This document shows positions 61,849-64,000 of a DNA stretch of 64,000 bases, piece after piece. The notes under the pieces were generated by a model that saw nothing but the letters and a program-made list of their open reading frames with translations, was not told where the DNA came from and searched no databases. This DNA comes from Bradyrhizobium lablabi. Lineage in GTDB: Bacteria; Pseudomonadota; Alphaproteobacteria; Rhizobiales; Xanthobacteraceae. Position 1 is the stretch's first letter, and every line of letters begins with the position of its first letter. The position numbers were made by a program, and so were the translations under genes. The stretch is taken from the NCBI RefSeq assembly GCF_018131005.1, contig NZ_JAFCJK010000004.1:186001-250000 (forward strand), written 5' to 3'.

Positions 61849-62298
61849 ATGTCCGACTTCAATGAACTGACACTGACACAGCGTAACGACCTGCGGACCG
61901 TCGCCGCGATGATCATTCCCGCAAGCGACGAGTACAGGGTGCCCGGTGCCGATGATCCCACCATCCAGGCCGACATGCTCAAGACGCTCGGCCGCGACAC
62001 TGCGCTGGTGCGGCACGCGCTCGATCAGCTGGCGCGGCTCGCCGGCATGCCGCTTGCCGAGCTCGATGATGCGGAGCGCGAGGCGGTGGCGAAGGAGTTC
62101 CGAGGCGGCGGCGGGGCTGCGGCCGCAACCCTCGTTCGCGTCGTCCTGCAATGCTACTACCGCGACGATCGCGTGCTGCGCTCGCTCGGGCTCGAACTGC
62201 GCGCGCCGTTCCCCAAGGGGCATGTGTTGCCAGAGGGCGACTGGTCGCTGCTCGATCCGGTCAAGGCACGGGGCGGCGGGTTGAGACGGGCGCGCTAG
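61849..62298 (+). CDS. Gluconate-2-dehydrogenase-like small subunit
   Basis: A 149-residue protein resembling subunit 3 of the gluconate dehydrogenase complex: LTLTQRNDLRTVAAMIIPAS then a helix-rich, alanine-rich middle and YYRDDRVLRSLGLELRAPFP near the end. In homologues the small subunit supports export or assembly of the flavoprotein; here no clear signal peptide is visible. It lies 7 bp after the large-subunit gene and is surely co-transcribed. Confidence 0.75.
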   Translation: MSDFNELTLTQRNDLRTVAAMIIPASDEYRVPGADDPTIQADMLKTLGRDTALVRHALDQLARLAGMPLAELDDAEREAVAKEFRGGGGAAAATLVRVVLQCYYRDDRVLRSLGLELRAPFPKGHVLPEGDWSLLDPVKARGGGLRRAR

Positions 62299-62379
62299 CG
62301 GGCCAGCCTTGCGCCCAGGCGTGGCCACTTGCGGCGGCGGTTCCCGGCCACCATCTGTGTGACCCAAAGGATTCTCGCC

Positions 62380-63402
62380 ATGTTGGATTTTACCTCTGAT
62401 ACCGCCGGTGACAGGCCGTCACCGCGGGCGGCTGCCCCTGCCCGCGACGATGAGCGGGTTTTGCTCGATGCCTATTCCAATGCCGTGATCGACGTCACCG
62501 AACGCGTCGGTCCCGCCGTCGTCCGGGTCGAGACCGGGCCGAAGGTGCGCAATGCGCGTGAGCGCGGCGGCCTCGGCTCGGGCATCGTCATCTCGCCCGA
62601 TGGCCTCGTGCTCACCAATAGCCATGTGGTCGGATCGTCGAAGGAGATCCGCCTGCGCGACACCGAAGGCTTCGTTACCGACGCCCATGTGCTCGGCGTC
62701 GATCCCGATACCGACCTTGCGCTGCTGCGGGCCGATGGCGCACGAGATTTATCCTACGCTTCGCTCGGCAATTCCAAGACTTTGCGGCGCGGCCAGCTCG
62801 TGGTCGCGATCGGAAATCCGCTCGGCTTTGAATCGACCGTGACGGCGGGCGTCGTGTCGGCGCTCGGCCGCTCGATCCGTTCGGTCAGCGGGCGGACCAT
62901 CGAGGACGTGATCCAGACCGATGCCGCGCTCAACCCCGGCAATTCCGGCGGGCCGCTGGTGTCGTCGAATGCGGAGGTGATCGGCATCAACACCGCGATC
63001 ATCAACGGCGCGCAGGGCATCTGCTTTGCGGTTGCGAGCAACACCGCGCAGTTCGTGCTGTCCGAGATCATCCGTCACGGTTATGTCCGCCGCGCCTATA
63101 TCGGCGTCGCCGGGCAGACCGCGCCGGTTCCGCGGCGCCATGCGGTGATTGCCGGCGTCGAGAACAGGATGGGAGCGCTGCTCGCGCAGATCGAGCCGGA
63201 CGGTCCGGCCGCGAAAGCCGGGCTGTTGCCGGGCGACGTCGTGATCAGGCTCGACGGCATCGAGATCAACGGCGTCGACGACTTGATCCGCGCGCTCGAC
63301 CGCGACCGGATCGACCGGATGCTTTCGATGGACGTGCTGCGCCTCGGCCGCTTGCGCGCGATCGACATCCATCCGATCGAACGGAAGCCGGCGAAGCAGT
63401 GA
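62380..63402 (+). CDS. HtrA-like trypsin-type serine protease with PDZ domain
   Basis: A 340-residue protein with an intact triad: His82 (LTNSHVVGS), Asp112 (PDTDLALLR) and Ser189 (NPGNSGGPL). The oxyanion and S1 loops GNPLGFESTVTAGVVSALGR are typical. A single PDZ domain follows, with LLAQIEPDGPAAKAGLLPGD as its signature. DegP-type proteins are usually exported and longer; no signal peptide or membrane segment is seen here, so cytoplasmic location is likely. ATG 62380 has AAAGG upstream. It starts 81 bp after the dehydrogenase small-subunit gene and ends against the convergent hydrolase. Confidence 0.9.
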   Translation: MLDFTSDTAGDRPSPRAAAPARDDERVLLDAYSNAVIDVTERVGPAVVRVETGPKVRNARERGGLGSGIVISPDGLVLTNSHVVGSSKEIRLRDTEGFVTDAHVLGVDPDTDLALLRADGARDLSYASLGNSKTLRRGQLVVAIGNPLGFESTVTAGVVSALGRSIRSVSGRTIEDVIQTDAALNPGNSGGPLVSSNAEVIGINTAIINGAQGICFAVASNTAQFVLSEIIRHGYVRRAYIGVAGQTAPVPRRHAVIAGVENRMGALLAQIEPDGPAAKAGLLPGDVVIRLDGIEINGVDDLIRALDRDRIDRMLSMDVLRLGRLRAIDIHPIERKPAKQ

Positions 63403-64000
63403 TCACCGCAATGCCGCCAGCAGTTCGTCGGGCTGCTCGACCATCATCATGTGGCCGGCGCCCGCGAGCACCACTATGCGGGCGTCCGGCGTCGCGGCGG
63501 CGAGCGTTTTGCCGGCTTTCGCCGGGGTCATCATGTCGCGCTCGCCGAGGATGAAGGTCGCGGGCACCTTGACGGCGGCGGCGGCGGCGAGCGCGTTCTG
63601 ATAGGTGTTGCAGGCGTTGAGGTCGTTGTACAGCACGCCGGGCCTCGTCTCCTGCAGCACGCGCTGCGCGCCCTGGTGCATCCACAGTCCCGGCGCGAGG
63701 CTGCCGCCAAGTTCGGCCTTGAAGCCGAGGCCCCAGATCGAGACCATGTCGATCGCGGCGGGATCGTCGGCCTCAGCGGCCTTCAGGAGATCAGGACCGA
63801 CCGTCATGGTCGCGGCGGTACCGATCAAGGCGAGGCCGGAGACCTTGTCGGGATGGCGCGCGGAGGTCTCGAGCGCGATCAGCGAGCCCATGGAGTGTCC
63901 GATCAGCCTTGCCTTGGGCGCGCCGGCAGCCGTGAGAAGCGCCGCGGTCCAGTCGGCCATCTCGGCGACGGTCGGAAGCGGCTTCCCGGATGACCGGCCA
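63403..64000 (-). CDS. Alpha/beta hydrolase, 5' end outside the window
   Basis: The last 199 or so residues of an alpha/beta-fold hydrolase; the frame stays open through 64000. The nucleophile elbow ARLIGHSMGSLIALE (Ser in GHSMGS), the acid Asp in FILGERDMMTPAKAG and the catalytic His in VLAGAGHMMMVEQPDEL complete the triad. Upstream of ATG 63960 the frame reads GRSSGKPLPTVAEM, the usual lead-in of these enzymes, so the true start is beyond the window. Esterase, lactonase or C-C hydrolase activity cannot be distinguished. The stop lies directly after the protease stop, on the other strand. Confidence 0.88.
   Translation of the reverse strand, partial: GRSSGKPLPTVAEMADWTAALLTAAGAPKARLIGHSMGSLIALETSARHPDKVSGLALIGTAATMTVGPDLLKAAEADDPAAIDMVSIWGLGFKAELGGSLAPGLWMHQGAQRVLQETRPGVLYNDLNACNTYQNALAAAAAVKVPATFILGERDMMTPAKAGKTLAAATPDARIVVLAGAGHMMMVEQPDELLAALR

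Noticed and set aside
1..64000. CRISPR arrays, insertion sequences, prophage genes
   Set aside because: No regularly spaced direct repeats, transposase or integrase motifs, or phage structural genes were recognised anywhere in the window.

Overview
The window is high-GC chromosomal DNA from an alphaproteobacterium, most likely a Bradyrhizobium or close relative in the Bradyrhizobiaceae. This is inferred from codon use, from a MipZ-type ATPase, from the wealth of ABC importers and oxidoreductases for small organic compounds, and from several families of dispersed palindromic repeats between genes. No rRNA, tRNA, CRISPR array, complete insertion sequence or prophage was recognised.

Layout. 0-3 kb: the tail of an enoyl-CoA hydratase, a MipZ-like ATPase and a GH79 heparanase-like glycosidase. 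3-6.6 kb: a LacI-controlled module (LacI regulator, phytanoyl-CoA dioxygenase-type oxygenase, MHS-family symporter and a decayed sugar-isomerase-like remnant) with twin operators between the divergent genes. 6.6-9.9 kb: a SulP permease without STAS domain, an aldose epimerase and an SDR. 10-18.4 kb: a ureide/biuret nitrogen island with a DUF3830 protein, PuuE allantoinase, a five-gene operon (BMP-type binding protein, two permeases, biuret hydrolase, tandem ATPase) and an allantoate amidohydrolase. 18.5-22.3 kb: an orphan histidine kinase and a YeiE/YeiH-like regulator-exporter pair. 22.3-24.3 kb: divergent formamidase and isochorismatase-type amidohydrolase. 24.3-31.2 kb: a sugar-type ABC importer without ATPase, a VOC protein, a DadA/OrdL-type FAD oxidoreductase and a PPi-type phosphofructokinase. 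31.2-36.5 kb: a complete Dpp/Opp-type importer. 37-45 kb: an HU-like protein, a CmcJ/NvfI-like oxygenase, an RND pump with its adaptor and an MFS carrier. 45-50.6 kb: a secreted alpha/beta hydrolase and a four-gene operon (DUF305, beta-propeller, ECF sigma factor, anti-sigma). 50.8-57.3 kb: hydantoinase/oxoprolinase B and A subunits, an amino-acid-type binding protein and an enolase-superfamily dehydratase with a clear operator. 57.4-58.4 kb: about 1 kb of non-coding composite repeat. 58.4-64 kb: a Baeyer-Villiger-type monooxygenase, a GMC dehydrogenase with small subunit, an HtrA-like protease and a truncated alpha/beta hydrolase.

The most coherent biology is nitrogen scavenging. Three strong sigma-54 (-24/-12) promoter matches lie upstream of the biuret/ureide importer operon, the formamidase and the second amidohydrolase. 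With PuuE and allantoate amidohydrolase nearby, this suggests an NtrC/RpoN-type regulon that imports urea-like compounds and releases ammonia from allantoin, allantoate, biuret and formamide. Uricase, allophanate hydrolase and the last ureidoglycolate steps are not in the window.
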